64,000 nucleotides of DNA from Ensifer sp. USDA 6670 (GTDB taxonomy: Bacteria; Pseudomonadota; Alphaproteobacteria; Rhizobiales; Rhizobiaceae), in contig ATWE01000014.1 of NCBI GenBank assembly GCA_000421085.1, positions 1-64,000 of the forward strand, in the 5' to 3' direction. Under the pieces are notes generated by a model. That model had not been told where the DNA came from, did not search any database, and was given only the letters and a program-made list of their open reading frames with translations. The translations under genes and the position numbers were made by a program. Shown piece after piece: positions 17,901 through 29,876 of the stretch (position 1 is its first letter; each line of letters starts with the position of its first letter).

Positions 17901-18715
17901 ACGGATTTCGACGCTTCGCGGCAATGGCAGCCACCTATGGCTTCCTCGGGCTGATGGCCTTCCTCTCCGTCTTTCCGTTCATCTGGATGGTGCTCGGGGC
18001 AACCAACTCATCGATAGACATCATCAAGGGCAAGCTCCTGCCGGGCGCAGCCTTTGCAACCAATGTCGGCAACTTCTTCACGCTGGTGAACGTGCCGCTC
18101 GTCTTCTGGAACTCGGCGAAGATCGCGATCCTTGCGACCGTGCTCACGCTCGCCGTGTCCTCGCTCGCCGGTTACGGTTTCGAGATGTTCCGCTCGCGAA
18201 GACGCGAGCGCGTCTACCGGGCGATGCTGCTCACCCTGATGATCCCCTTCGCCGCGCTGATGATCCCGCTCTTCATCATGATGGGCAAGGCGGGTCTCAT
18301 CAACACGCATCTCGCCGTCGTCCTGCCTTCGATCGGCTCGGCCTTCGTCATCTTCTATTTCCGGCAGAGCACCAAGGCCTTCCCGTCCGAACTCCGCGAT
18401 GCGGCCAAGGTCGACGGGCTCAAGGAATGGCAGATATTCCTCTTCATCTACGTGCCGGTCATGCGCTCTACCTATGCGGCCGCCTTCGTCATCGTCTTCA
18501 TGACCGCGTGGAACAACTATCTCTGGCCGCTGATCGTGCTCCAGACCAATGAGACCAAGACGATCACGCTGGTCGTCTCGTCGCTCGCCTCCGCCTACTA
18601 CCCCGATTACGGCGTGGTCATGGTCGGGACGATTCTCGCGACACTGCCGACGCTTGCCGTTTTCTTCTTCATGCAACGCCAGTTCGTCCAGGGCATGCTG
18701 GGCTCAGTCAAATAG
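17897..18715 (+). CDS. lacG: Lactose ABC transporter permease LacG
   Basis: A permease of 272 aa of the MalG class. It has an N-terminal membrane segment (FLGLMAFLSVFPFIWMVLGA), several further segments and the EAA-type loop ELRDAAKVDGLKEWQIFLFIYVPVM. It overlaps the lacF stop and ends five bases before lacZ. It is the second half of the lactose channel. Confidence 0.9.
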   Translation: MNGFRRFAAMAATYGFLGLMAFLSVFPFIWMVLGATNSSIDIIKGKLLPGAAFATNVGNFFTLVNVPLVFWNSAKIAILATVLTLAVSSLAGYGFEMFRSRRRERVYRAMLLTLMIPFAALMIPLFIMMGKAGLINTHLAVVLPSIGSAFVIFYFRQSTKAFPSELRDAAKVDGLKEWQIFLFIYVPVMRSTYAAAFVIVFMTAWNNYLWPLIVLQTNETKTITLVVSSLASAYYPDYGVVMVGTILATLPTLAVFFFMQRQFVQGMLGSVK

Positions 18716-18720
18716 GAACG

Positions 18721-20988
18721 ATGATGCGCTCTGTTATTTCCTTCAATGATTCATGGGTCTTCTCCGAAGGCTTCGACGCCGCCGACGCCGGAACGCTGCG
18801 GGAGGGTCAGCCGATCAGCCTGCCGCACAACGCCGTCGAACTGCCGTTCAACTATTTCGACGAGAGATGCTACCAGCGCGCCTTTACCTATCAGAAGGTC
18901 CTTGCCTGGCGCCCGGACTTCTCCGGCCGCGAGGTCTCGCTTGTCTTCGACGCGGCAATGGCCGATGCGGTCGTGTACCTCAACGGCGAAGAGATCGTCG
19001 CGCATAGGGACGGCTACACGCCTTTCGAGGCGCGCCTGACGGACAGGCTCCTGGAAGGAGACAATCTGATAACGGTGAAGATCGACGGCAGCGAGAATCC
19101 GGAAATCCCGCCTTTCGGCGGCCGGATCGACTATTTGACCTATGCCGGTATCTACCGCGACGTCTGGCTGAAGGTCACGGATGCGATTTCGATCGCCAAT
19201 ATCAAGATCGAAACCCGCGACGTGCTCTCCGACGCCAAGGGCGTATCCGTCCGGTGTGACCTTTCCAATCCGCAAGGGCTGCCCTTCTCGGGTACGGTCT
19301 CGGCGCTCCTCAAGAATGCGGCCGGCGAAGTGCTGGCCGAGGTCGCCGGCGAGACGGCCGGCGAGAGCCTCACCCTCGAGATGGAAGGCCTGACAGGCCT
19401 CGCGCTCTGGCACATCGACGATCCGGTGCTGTACGAGATCGAAGCTGAGCTCCGGACGCATCAGGGCTCCGACCGCTTGGCCTCGCATTTCGGTTTCCGC
19501 ACGGCGGAGTTCACGACGGAAGGCTTCCGGCTCAACGGCCGCCCGCTGAAGATCCGCGGGCTGAACCGTCACCAATCCTTCCCCTATGTCGGCTATGCCA
19601 TGGGGCGCACCGCCCAGGAGCGCGACGCGGAGATCATGAAGCACAGGCTTCACTGCAATCTCGTGCGCACCTCGCATTACCCGCAGTCGAAATGGTTCCT
19701 TGACCATTGCGACCGCATCGGGCTCCTCGTCTTCGAGGAAATCCCCGGCTGGCAGCACATCGGCGGGGAGGAATGGAAACAGGAGGCGATCCGGAACGTC
19801 CGCCGCATGATCGAGCGCGACTGGAACCACCCGTCGATCGTCATCTGGGGTGTGCGCATCAACGAGTCGCAGGATTCGCACGACTTCTATGTCGAGACCA
19901 ATCGCCTCGCCCGCGAGCTCGACCCGACACGGCAGACGGGCGGCGTGCGCTACATCACCGACAGCGAGTTTTTGGAAGACGTCTACACGATGAACGACTT
20001 CATCCTCGGCAACGAGGAACTGCCGGGCTCGAACCGGCCGCGCACGGCGCTTCGCCCGCAGCAGGAATGCACCGGGCTTTCGCGCAAGGTGCCTTACCTC
20101 ATTACCGAATTCGGCGGGCACATGTATCCGACGAAGATATACGATCAGGAGCAGCGCCAGGCCGAACATGTTCGCCGGCATCTGGAAGTGCTGAACGCGG
20201 CCTATGGCGATCCCGGCATTTCCGGTGCGATCGGCTGGTGCATGTTCGACTACAACACTCACAAGGATTTCGGCTCCGGGGACCGGATCTGCTATCACGG
20301 CGTCATGGACATGTTCCGCGAGCCGAAATTCGCGGCCTATGTCTATGCCAGCCAGTGCGATCCCTCCGAGGAAATCGTGATGAAGCCGGTGACCTTCTGG
20401 GCGCGCGGCGAGCGCAATATCGGCGGCGTGCTGCCCCTGATCGTGCTGACGAATTGCGACGAGGTCGAATTGAAATACGGCTCGCTTACCAAGCGCGTCG
20501 GCCCCGACCGCGAGAATTTCCCGCATCTGCCGCATCCGCCGGTCGTCATCGACCACCGCCACTTCACCAAGGACGAGCTCGGAGTCTGGGGCATGAAGTG
20601 GGAAAGCGCGGAATTTACCGGCTTCGTGTCGGGCAAGCCGGTCGCCGATCTCCGCATGGCCGCCGACCCCGTGCCGACCATGCTTCAGGTCGAGGCCGAC
20701 AGCAAGACGCTTCGTGCCGAAGGCCGCGACAGCGTTCGCGTCATCCTGCGCGCACTCGACCAGGCCGGCAACGTCCTGCCCTTCCTGAACGATGCGGTCG
20801 ACATCGAGCTTCATGGACCGGCGCGGCTCGTCGGACCGGCTCGCCTCGTCCTTCAGGGCGGTTCCGCCGGTTTCTGGCTGGAGTCCACGGGCGCCGCCGG
20901 CGCCATCGTCGTCTCGGTCGCTTCGTCGCGGCTCGGCGCAGTGGAGCTCGACCTCATCGCCTTGGCGGAAGGAGCGGCGAGCGCATGA
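18721..20988 (+). CDS. lacZ: Beta-galactosidase, glycoside hydrolase family 2, LacZ
   Basis: A cytoplasmic enzyme of 755 aa that hydrolyses lactose, shorter than E. coli LacZ (about 1,020 aa), in line with the smaller GH2 subfamily. Domain order is a jelly-roll sugar-binding domain (about 1-155), an immunoglobulin-like domain (about 160-265), a TIM barrel (about 270-560) and a C-terminal beta domain. The acid/base is Glu382 in WGVRINES and the nucleophile is Glu463 in LITEFGG. Two adjacent ATGs (18721 and 18724) are possible; AGGA spacing slightly favours the second. It overlaps lacK by four bases. In S. meliloti this gene is called lacZ1. Confidence 0.9.
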   Translation: MMRSVISFNDSWVFSEGFDAADAGTLREGQPISLPHNAVELPFNYFDERCYQRAFTYQKVLAWRPDFSGREVSLVFDAAMADAVVYLNGEEIVAHRDGYTPFEARLTDRLLEGDNLITVKIDGSENPEIPPFGGRIDYLTYAGIYRDVWLKVTDAISIANIKIETRDVLSDAKGVSVRCDLSNPQGLPFSGTVSALLKNAAGEVLAEVAGETAGESLTLEMEGLTGLALWHIDDPVLYEIEAELRTHQGSDRLASHFGFRTAEFTTEGFRLNGRPLKIRGLNRHQSFPYVGYAMGRTAQERDAEIMKHRLHCNLVRTSHYPQSKWFLDHCDRIGLLVFEEIPGWQHIGGEEWKQEAIRNVRRMIERDWNHPSIVIWGVRINESQDSHDFYVETNRLARELDPTRQTGGVRYITDSEFLEDVYTMNDFILGNEELPGSNRPRTALRPQQECTGLSRKVPYLITEFGGHMYPTKIYDQEQRQAEHVRRHLEVLNAAYGDPGISGAIGWCMFDYNTHKDFGSGDRICYHGVMDMFREPKFAAYVYASQCDPSEEIVMKPVTFWARGERNIGGVLPLIVLTNCDEVELKYGSLTKRVGPDRENFPHLPHPPVVIDHRHFTKDELGVWGMKWESAEFTGFVSGKPVADLRMAADPVPTMLQVEADSKTLRAEGRDSVRVILRALDQAGNVLPFLNDAVDIELHGPARLVGPARLVLQGGSAGFWLESTGAAGAIVVSVASSRLGAVELDLIALAEGAASA

Positions 20989-22055
20989 GCGAACTCCAAC
21001 TCAGCGAAGTCCGTAAATCCTATGGCGGCCTCGAGGTCATCAAGGGCGTCGACCTCGACATAAAATCCGGCGAGTTCGTCGTCTTCGTCGGACCTTCCGG
21101 CTGCGGCAAGTCGACCCTGCTGCGGATGATCGCCGGGCTCGAAGAGATCACCTCCGGCGACCTGACGATCGACGATGTTCGGATGAACGACGTCGATCCG
21201 TCCAAGCGCGGGATCGCCATGGTGTTCCAGTCCTATGCGCTCTATCCGCATATGACGGTGCGCGAGAATATGGGTTTCGCCCTCCGCTTCGCCGGCGTTG
21301 CCAAGACCGAGATCGAGAAGCGGGTGAACGAGGCCGCCCATATCCTGGAACTCGGGGCGCTGCTCGACCGCAAGCCGAAGCAGCTTTCGGGCGGCCAGCG
21401 CCAGCGCGTGGCGATCGGCCGGGCGATCGTCCGCCATCCGAAGATCTTCCTGTTCGACGAGCCGCTTTCCAACCTCGATGCGGAGCTCCGGGTGCATATG
21501 CGCATCGAGATCGCGCGGTTGCACAAGCAGCTCGCCACCACCATCGTCTACGTGACCCATGATCAGGTCGAGGCGATGACGCTCGCCGACAAGATCGTCG
21601 TCATGCGTGCCGGCGTGGTCGAACAGGTGGGCTCGCCGCTCGACCTCTATGACGATCCGGCCAACCTCTTCGTCGCCGGCTTTATCGGGTCGCCGAAGAT
21701 GAATTTCCTGAAGGGCGTGATCGAAGTCGACCACGACCGTGCCTATGCGCGCCTGCCGGACCATGGAGACGCGAAGATTCCCGTCAGCCCGCAGGCGGCG
21801 GCGGGAACTGCGGTGACGATCGGCATCCGCCCCGAGCATTTCAATGAAGCCGGTCCTGCAGCGCTCGATCTGACGGTCGACATGCTGGAGCATCTCGGCG
21901 GCGAGACCTTCGCCTATGCCCGCCACGGCAATGGCGAGCTCATCGTCGTCGAAACGAAGAACGGCCGCGGCCTTAGGGCCGGCGACCACCTGACAGCCCG
22001 CTTCGATCCGGTTTCGGCCCTGGTGTTCGACGGCGACGGAAAACGGCTGCGTTAG
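20985..22055 (+). CDS. lacK: Lactose ABC transporter ATPase LacK
   Basis: A MalK-type ATPase of 356 aa. It has Walker A GPSGCGKS, signature LSGGQRQR, Walker [13 protein letters not shown] and switch VTHDQVEAM, followed by a C-terminal OB-fold (TOBE) domain with IGIRPEHF. The ATG at 20985 overlaps the lacZ stop as ATGA. It powers LacFG and is the last gene of the operon. MalK-like ATPases are often shared between sugar importers, so it could also serve other permeases. Confidence 0.9.
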   Translation: MSELQLSEVRKSYGGLEVIKGVDLDIKSGEFVVFVGPSGCGKSTLLRMIAGLEEITSGDLTIDDVRMNDVDPSKRGIAMVFQSYALYPHMTVRENMGFALRFAGVAKTEIEKRVNEAAHILELGALLDRKPKQLSGGQRQRVAIGRAIVRHPKIFLFDEPLSNLDAELRVHMRIEIARLHKQLATTIVYVTHDQVEAMTLADKIVVMRAGVVEQVGSPLDLYDDPANLFVAGFIGSPKMNFLKGVIEVDHDRAYARLPDHGDAKIPVSPQAAAGTAVTIGIRPEHFNEAGPAALDLTVDMLEHLGGETFAYARHGNGELIVVETKNGRGLRAGDHLTARFDPVSALVFDGDGKRLR

Positions 22056-22115
22056 TGACGCAGTTTCCCGCAGCTGGTCTAATGTCGCCGGTACGAATCA
22101 AGGGAGTGAACAGCG

Positions 22116-22892
22116 ATGCGTATTGGCTTCATCGGCACCGGCGCCATCACCGAAGCGATGGTGACGGGCATCGTCGGCTCCGGGCTCGACGTCGCCGGCA
22201 TCCTCGTCTCCCCGCGCAACCGGGAGATTGCTGCCCGGCTTGCCGGCCGCTTCCCGCTCGTTCGGATCGTCGAGGATAATCAGGAGGCGGTGGACGCGGC
22301 CGACGTGCTGTTCCTCGCCGTTCGTCCGCAGATCGCCGGGGACGTGATCCCCAAGCTCCAATTCCGCAAGGGGCAGAAGGTCGTCAGCGTCATCGCCGCG
22401 ACCGACCGTTCCGCCCTCCTCGGCTGGATCGGCGAGGAGGTGGAGCTCACCCAGGCAATCCCCCTGCCCTTCGTCGCCGAACGCCAGGGCGTGACTGCGA
22501 TCTATCCGCCGAACAGCGCCGTTGCTGCAATCTTTGCAGCGCTCGGAACAGCGGTCGAATGCGAAACCAGGGAGGAATACGACCTGCTTGCCGTCGGAAG
22601 CGCCCTGATGGCGACCTATCTCGGCATTCTTGATCGAACGAGCGGCTGGTTCGCCGAGAAGGGTCTCGACCGCGACAAGGCACGCGCCTATATCGCGCCG
22701 CTCTTTGCCAGTCTCGCGCAGAGGACGGTCAGGGACGAGGGGACGCCGCTCGAAGAACTCGCCCGCGAATTTTCGACCGCGGGCGGATTGAACGAGCAGG
22801 TTCTGACGGACTTCGACCGCGGCGGCGGCCACCGGGCACTGACGGATGCGCTCGAACGCGTGCTGCTGCGGGTGCGCGGCGGCGACCGGTAG
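22116..22892 (+). CDS. Pyrroline-5-carboxylate reductase-like oxidoreductase
   Basis: A protein of 258 aa. It has an N-terminal NADP-binding fold (MRIGFIGTGAITEAMVTGIV), an internal FLAVRPQIAGDVIPKL stretch, and a C-terminal dimerisation domain in which TAGGLNEQVLTDF corresponds to the conserved TPGG-type loop of ProC. ProC reduces pyrroline-5-carboxylate to proline. The divergence (IPLPFVAERQGVTAIYP in place of the usual MPNTPA-type loop) suggests a related imino- or keto-acid reductase. AGGGAG lies well placed before the start. It is 60 bp downstream of lacK on the same strand, so read-through from lac is possible. It converges on a LysR gene with a gap of 6 bp. Confidence 0.75.
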   Translation: MRIGFIGTGAITEAMVTGIVGSGLDVAGILVSPRNREIAARLAGRFPLVRIVEDNQEAVDAADVLFLAVRPQIAGDVIPKLQFRKGQKVVSVIAATDRSALLGWIGEEVELTQAIPLPFVAERQGVTAIYPPNSAVAAIFAALGTAVECETREEYDLLAVGSALMATYLGILDRTSGWFAEKGLDRDKARAYIAPLFASLAQRTVRDEGTPLEELAREFSTAGGLNEQVLTDFDRGGGHRALTDALERVLLRVRGGDR

Positions 22893-22898
22893 AGGTCT

Positions 22899-23804
22899 TC
22901 AAAGCTCGGTGCCAAGACCCGCGTGGCGGCGAAAACGCACGGCGGCGAAATCCACGAAGGCGCGCACCCTTGCCGAGACCATGCGGCCTTCCGCATGCAC
23001 GATGTGGATCGGCACCGGCTCGCGCTCGTAGTCGGCAAGGACGACCTTGAGCCTGCCGGCCCTGACGTCGGCTGCCACCTGGTAGGACTGAAACCGGGAT
23101 AATCCCCAGCCCGCCACAGCGGCGGCAAGGACCGCATCATTGGTGTTGCAGATGAGACGAGGGCTGATCGGAACGCGGATGCTGTTGTCGCGTCCGAAGA
23201 GCCATTCGGAGTGGCCGAAGAGGCCCTCGCGCCCGATGATACGATGACGGGCAAGCTCCTGGGGGCTGCCGGGCTCGCCGAAGCGGGCGAAGTAATCCGG
23301 CGAGCCGCAAAGCACCTGCCGGACCGAGCCGATCCGGCGCGCAACGAGGCCGGAGGCCGGGAGCGAAGCAATGCGGATCGCCACATCCAGACCCTCGTCG
23401 ACCAGGTTGGTCACGCGGTCGACGAAGATGGTCTTGACCTGCATCGCCGGATAGTGATCGAGAAAATCGAGAATGACGGGGAGCACGTGGATGCGTCCGA
23501 AGAGCGCGGGCGCCGTTACCGTAAGCAACCCTGCCGGGGCGGTGAAGCTGCCCGCCGCATTGGCTTCCGCCTCGGCGATTTCCGCGAGGATGCGCCGGCA
23601 GTCGGCCACATAGCCGTCGCCGGCCGCCGTCAGCTTCAGCGAGCGGGTGGTGCGCACCAGAAGCCGCGTGCCGATCAGCTCCTCCAGCTTCGCCACCGCC
23701 CGGGTGACCGATGGCGGGCTCATATGCAGCACCCTGGCGGCCGGCGCGAAGCCGCCGCTTTCGACCACCTGCACGAAGATTCGCATCGCCTGCCAGCGAT
23801 CCAT
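22899..23804 (-). CDS. LysR-family transcriptional regulator
   Basis: A protein of 301 aa. The N-terminal winged helix-turn-helix reads MRIFVQVVESGGFAPAARVLHMSPPSVTRAVAKLEE. A LysR substrate-binding domain follows, with DEGLDVAIRIASLPASGLVARRIG. The domain style is that of the large DsdC/CrgA-like group. It is divergent from a glutathione S-transferase gene, and a palindrome between them (23821-23837) is the probable binding site. By the usual LysR rule it should control the GST gene and itself. The effector is unknown. Confidence 0.85.
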   Translation of the reverse strand: MDRWQAMRIFVQVVESGGFAPAARVLHMSPPSVTRAVAKLEELIGTRLLVRTTRSLKLTAAGDGYVADCRRILAEIAEAEANAAGSFTAPAGLLTVTAPALFGRIHVLPVILDFLDHYPAMQVKTIFVDRVTNLVDEGLDVAIRIASLPASGLVARRIGSVRQVLCGSPDYFARFGEPGSPQELARHRIIGREGLFGHSEWLFGRDNSIRVPISPRLICNTNDAVLAAAVAGWGLSRFQSYQVAADVRAGRLKVVLADYEREPVPIHIVHAEGRMVSARVRAFVDFAAVRFRRHAGLGTEL

Positions 23805-23820
23805 CGATTGCCCCTCGATT

Positions 23821-23837
23821 ATTTCACCGAGTGAAAT
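23821..23837. promoter_or_regulatory. Candidate LysR binding palindrome
   Basis: ATTTCAC-CGA-GTGAAAT is a perfect 7-bp inverted repeat starting 17 bp upstream of the LysR start and facing the GST gene. A further half-site (TTTCACC) follows at about 23848. It fits the T-N11-A type of LysR box. Confidence 0.55.
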
Positions 23838-23919
23838 GGTCTAGTGTTTTCACCAGAGCTTATCAACTCTGCGGATAACAATCATCTTGGGGTCGTTCCA
23901 TCGATTCAACGAGGTCGAC

Positions 23920-24531
23920 ATGAAGCTCTATCACCATCCCCTCTCCGGCCACGCGCACCGCGCCCGCCTGTTCCTCTCGCTGCTCGGTATCGAGCATGAG
24001 CTGGTGGTCGTCGATTTCGCCAGGAGAGAGCACAAGCAGGCGGATTTCCTGAAGCTCAATTCCTTCGGTCAGGTTCCGGTGCTCGACGACGCCGGCACGA
24101 TCGTTTCGGATTCCAACGCCATTCTCGTCTATCTGGCAAAGAAGACCGGCAGCACGGACTGGCTGCCGGAAGACGCCGCCGGGGCGGCTGCCGTTCAGCG
24201 CTGGCTTTCGGTGGCTGCCGGCCAGATCGCCCATGGTCCGGCCCAGGCGCGGCTCATCAACGTGTTCAAGGCGCCCTACCGACCGGAAGAGGTGATCCCC
24301 CGCTCGCATGCGATCCTGGCGCTGATCGAGCAGGAGCTCAAGGGCAGAGGCTGGATTGCCGCCGACCGGCCGACGATCGCCGATGTCGCACTCTACAGCT
24401 ACGTGGCGCGCGCCCCCGAAGGCGACGTCGATCTCCAGCCCTATCCGGAGATCCGCGCCTGGCTCGCCCGCATCGAAGCGTTGCCGGGCTTCGTCGAATT
24501 CGAAAAGACGCCGGTGGGGCTGGCGGCTTAG
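23920..24531 (+). CDS. Glutathione S-transferase family protein
   Basis: A protein of 203 aa, the usual GST length. The thioredoxin-like N-terminal domain begins [19 protein letters not shown], with the GSH-site region [21 protein letters not shown]. An all-helical C-terminal domain contains [18 protein letters not shown], the conserved N-capping box. The expected GSH-contact residue lies in the [11 protein letters not shown] loop, where Ser or Tyr acts in other classes. The start at 23920 was preferred over an in-frame ATG at 23887. It is divergent from a LysR gene and followed closely by a flavin-type oxidoreductase, so the pair may form a detoxification operon. Confidence 0.85.
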   Translation: MKLYHHPLSGHAHRARLFLSLLGIEHELVVVDFARREHKQADFLKLNSFGQVPVLDDAGTIVSDSNAILVYLAKKTGSTDWLPEDAAGAAAVQRWLSVAAGQIAHGPAQARLINVFKAPYRPEEVIPRSHAILALIEQELKGRGWIAADRPTIADVALYSYVARAPEGDVDLQPYPEIRAWLARIEALPGFVEFEKTPVGLAA

Positions 24532-24616
24532 CGAGGCGCCATGACGACGTCCGCTTGGGCGTCTGCGAACGAGCTCACAGATGCCCAACATTCACGCAAC
24601 CAAGGGAACAATCGTC

Positions 24617-25534
24617 ATGGACGCTCCCATCCTTGCACATTCGCCCTGGCACGAGGGCGAAATCGCCCTGCAGAAGAGGCTGGGTGTGGAAACGCGCATG
24701 GACGAGGTCGGGCGCCGCGTCATGCGCGACCACCTGATCGACCAGCACCGGGAATTCTATCCGCTTCTGCCGATGGTCGTGCTGGGCTCGGTCGACCCCG
24801 ACGGTGACGCCTGGGCGACGCTCAGGGCAGGCGAACCCGGTTTCCTCCATGCGCCGGACGCAAAAAGGCTTGCCATCGAGCTCGCGCGGGAACCAACGGA
24901 CCCTGCCGAGGCCGGCATGGAGGACGGCGCTCCCCTCGCCCTCCTCGGAATCGATCTCGGCACCCGCCGGCGCAACCGATTGAACGGCACGCTTAAGCGG
25001 CATGCCCGCGGTTTCGACCTCGGCGTCGACCAGAGCTTCGGCAATTGTCCGAAATACATCCAGCTCCGGCAGGTTCATTTCGTGCGCGACCCGTCCGAAC
25101 CGCCTGCCGCACCGCCCGTTTCGAGCTCCGAGCTCGACGCCGCCGCGCATGTTCTGGTGGCGCAGGCGGACACGTTCTTCGTCGCGACCTATGCCGATCT
25201 CGCCGGAGGCCGGCAGCTCGACGTCTCCCATCGCGGCGGCCGCGCGGGATTCGTGCATGTCGGCGAAGACGGCTGGCTGACGATCCCGGATTTCGTCGGC
25301 AACCGCTTCTTCAACACGCTCGGCAACATCGCGGTCAATCCGCGCGCCGGGCTCACTTTCCCGGACTTCTCCACGGGCGGCCTCCTGCAGATGACCGGCG
25401 AGGCCGAGCTCCTGTCCGAAGCTCCTAACGGCGTGCCTCCCGACGGCGCCGAGGGCTATTGGCGTTTCCGTCCGCGCCGAATCGTTTGGCGCGCCGACGC
25501 GCTACCAATCCGCTACGACCTGAAATCATCGTGA
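24617..25534 (+). CDS. Pyridoxamine 5'-phosphate oxidase-like flavoprotein
   Basis: About 305 aa. The fold resembles the PNPOx/FMN-binding split barrel: HREFYPLLPMVVLGSVDPDGDAWATLRAGEPGF at the start and VGNRFFNTLGNIAVNPRAGLTFPDFSTG later are the family hallmarks. The enzyme probably binds FMN and reduces or oxidises an unknown small substrate. AAGGGA lies upstream of the ATG at 24617; an in-frame ATG at 24581 is the alternative. It follows the GST gene by about 85 bp on the same strand. Part of this family is fused to ferredoxin reductases elsewhere, but there is no such domain here. Specific function unknown. Confidence 0.7.
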   Translation: MDAPILAHSPWHEGEIALQKRLGVETRMDEVGRRVMRDHLIDQHREFYPLLPMVVLGSVDPDGDAWATLRAGEPGFLHAPDAKRLAIELAREPTDPAEAGMEDGAPLALLGIDLGTRRRNRLNGTLKRHARGFDLGVDQSFGNCPKYIQLRQVHFVRDPSEPPAAPPVSSSELDAAAHVLVAQADTFFVATYADLAGGRQLDVSHRGGRAGFVHVGEDGWLTIPDFVGNRFFNTLGNIAVNPRAGLTFPDFSTGGLLQMTGEAELLSEAPNGVPPDGAEGYWRFRPRRIVWRADALPIRYDLKSS

Positions 25535-25655
25535 TCTGGTGGTCGCCCTCGCCGCGGCGACGGTCAGATTGAGCCGTGTAAATTTCGCGTAGAAAGGAAC
25601 CAACCTCCCTCGCCAAGGTTTCGTGCCCATCCGCCCTCGACCAAGGAGTGCTGCC

Positions 25656-27773
<2,118 letters not shown>

Positions 27774-27798
27774 GCCGACGGCTTAGACGGAGTGGACG

Positions 27799-28866
27799 AT
27801 GGCGTCGCCCGCACGTGGAAAACCGACGAAAAAGGCCGCTCCGTCAAGCGCGGCGAATAAGGCGGGCGGCTTTCCCCTGCCCGTCAGCACGGCGCCCATG
27901 GAGGCCCGCTCCGCGACCGAGCTTCCGGGCGGCGACGCATGGCAGTACGAGCCGAAGTGGGACGGCTTTCGCTGCCTTGCGTTCAAGTCCGGCAACGAAG
28001 TCGATATAAGGGCGAAATCCGGCAAGCCGCTCGGACGCTTCTTTCCCGAGGTCGTCGCCCTGCTGCGCCGGATCGAGCCGGACATGTTCGTCCTCGACGG
28101 CGAACTGGTGATCGAGGTCGACGGGCGCCTCTCCTTCGACGCCTTGCAGATGCGCCTGCATCCGGCTGCAAGCCGCGTGCAGAAGCTCTCGCAGGAGACG
28201 CCAGCCAAGCTCATCCTGTTCGACATGCTGGCCGGCACGGACGGAACGGTCCTGACCGGCGAAGCGCTCCAAATCCGCCGCACCTGCCTCGAAACCTTCG
28301 CCAAGAAGAATGCCGTTTCAGGGATGCTGGAGTCTTCGCCCTTCACGCTGGACATCGAGGAAGCCGAGCGGTGGCTCACCTCATGGGAGGCAGGCGCGAC
28401 CGACGGGGTCGTCGCAAAGCGGCGCGACGGCGCCTACGAATGCGGCGAAAGGGCAATGGTGAAGGTCAAACGGCTGAAGACGGCCGATTGCGTCGTCGGC
28501 GGCTTCCGTTACGAGAGCGACAGTTCACTCGTCGGCTCGCTTCTGCTCGGCCTTTACGACACCGAGGGACTGCTGAACCATGTGGGCTTTACCGCGACGA
28601 TCTCGGACAAGGAGCGGCCTGCCTTGACGCGCCAGCTCGAGGCTTTACGGGAGCCGCCGGGCTTCACCGGCAAGGCGCCGGGCGGGCCCAGCCGCTGGAG
28701 CAGCGAGCGCAGCGGCGAATGGGAGCCGGTTCGCCCGGAACTGGTCGTCGAAGTCCGGTTCGACCATGTTGGCAACCGGCGCTTCCGTCACGGTACGAAA
28801 CTCATGCGCTGGCGGCCGGACAAGGACCCGCGCCAATGTACCTATCAGCAGATCATGCCGTCTTGA
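27799..28866 (+). CDS. ATP-dependent DNA ligase (LigC-like)
   Basis: A protein of 355 aa. A Lys/Ala-rich N-terminal tail (about 1-22) precedes the nucleotidyltransferase domain with motif I EPKWDGFR (active Lys), motif III FVLDGELVI, motif IV DGVVAKRRDG and motif V MVKVKRLKTADCVVGGF. An OB-fold domain follows, with a C-terminal LVVEVRFDHV and FRHGTKLMRWRPDKDP. It seals nicks with ATP. It lacks the polymerase and phosphoesterase modules of LigD, so it is the stand-alone LigC type linked to accessory repair. It sits 25 bp behind katC and is probably co-transcribed. Its end overlaps the end of the convergent LysR gene by 14 bp. Confidence 0.87.
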   Translation: MASPARGKPTKKAAPSSAANKAGGFPLPVSTAPMEARSATELPGGDAWQYEPKWDGFRCLAFKSGNEVDIRAKSGKPLGRFFPEVVALLRRIEPDMFVLDGELVIEVDGRLSFDALQMRLHPAASRVQKLSQETPAKLILFDMLAGTDGTVLTGEALQIRRTCLETFAKKNAVSGMLESSPFTLDIEEAERWLTSWEAGATDGVVAKRRDGAYECGERAMVKVKRLKTADCVVGGFRYESDSSLVGSLLLGLYDTEGLLNHVGFTATISDKERPALTRQLEALREPPGFTGKAPGGPSRWSSERSGEWEPVRPELVVEVRFDHVGNRRFRHGTKLMRWRPDKDPRQCTYQQIMPS

Positions 28867-29782
28867 GCTTGTTTGCCCCAATCCGGTTCTCTTCGCCGGT
28901 ACCTGCTTCCAAGCTGTGGTTGAACACGCCGAGCACCGTGTCGACAATCAAGGGACGCGGACGGCGCCGCGCTATCGCAGCAACAGGCAAGGCGGGCAGT
29001 TGCAGACCTTCGATGGGAGCGAAGCGGACGCCCTTGAACGATATGCGCTCTGTAGAGCGTGGTAGAAGAGCAGCACCCACCCCAGCGGCAACGAGAGAAA
29101 GCATGGTCAGCGCACGCGTCGCCGGCTGCTGAATCAAAACGTCGTGCCCGGCTTCCGCGAAGGCGTTGAGAATGCGCGCGTGCAAGGAAGGGCCCTGGGC
29201 GGCGGGAAAGAGCACCAATCCCATTCGGGCAAGCTCGGCGATGGTGACCGGACCAGTACGCCCGTCGTCCGGTATGGCGGCGATAAGCGTCTCGTCGGCG
29301 ACTGGAATGATATCCAGTCGCTCCAAACTGGCGAGCGGCGGATGGCATATGCCGAAATCGATCGTTCCCTCCGCAAGCGCGGCCACCTGCTCATTCGTCG
29401 CCATTTCAGTGAGCACGGGCCTGATCATCGGAAATTCCTGCCGCAGCGAGACCACCAGCGACGGCAGCAGCTCGTACAGCGCAGCGGAGACGAAGCCGAT
29501 CCGGATGTCGCCGGCGGTCCCGTTACCCGCGCCGCGGGCAACCGCCCGTGCCGTTTCCGCATCTTGAAGCGTCCGTCGCGCCTCGGGAAGCAGCGACGCG
29601 CCCGCCCGGGTCAGTGCAAGCCGGCGGTGTGTGCGCTCGAAAAGCTTCACGCCGAGCTCCCTTTCCAGCCGGGCGATGGACTGGCTCAAGGGCGGCTGCG
29701 CCATGCCGAGCCGCTGGGCGGCGCGCCCCATATGCAGGGTTTCGGCCACGGCGACGAAATGACGTAGGTGACGAAGTTCCAT
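28853..29782 (-). CDS. LysR-family transcriptional regulator (BenM/CatR-like)
   Basis: A protein of 309 aa with the winged helix-turn-helix MELRHLRHFVAVAETLHMGRAAQRLGMAQPPLSQSIARLERELG and a sensor domain (DIRIGFVSAALYELLPSLV, GTIDFGICHPP). This sequence style is common to CatR, BenM and CbbR-like regulators. It is divergent from an alpha/beta hydrolase gene; a small TGATATCA palindrome at 29790-29797 lies in the shared promoter region. It probably controls the hydrolase gene. The effector is unknown. Confidence 0.85.
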   Translation of the reverse strand: MELRHLRHFVAVAETLHMGRAAQRLGMAQPPLSQSIARLERELGVKLFERTHRRLALTRAGASLLPEARRTLQDAETARAVARGAGNGTAGDIRIGFVSAALYELLPSLVVSLRQEFPMIRPVLTEMATNEQVAALAEGTIDFGICHPPLASLERLDIIPVADETLIAAIPDDGRTGPVTIAELARMGLVLFPAAQGPSLHARILNAFAEAGHDVLIQQPATRALTMLSLVAAGVGAALLPRSTERISFKGVRFAPIEGLQLPALPVAAIARRRPRPLIVDTVLGVFNHSLEAGTGEENRIGANKLKTA

Positions 29783-29876
29783 ATGCAGATGATATCAAAG
29801 TTTCCCATATTCATCATCGATTTGAATGCGAAGGCGGGTAATCTTTGACGGCGCTCAGATTGTCGGGAGTATTGAC

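Noticed and set aside
18751..20814. 687-codon minus-strand frame
   Set aside because: Antisense shadow of the lacZ gene, which has both catalytic glutamates in place.
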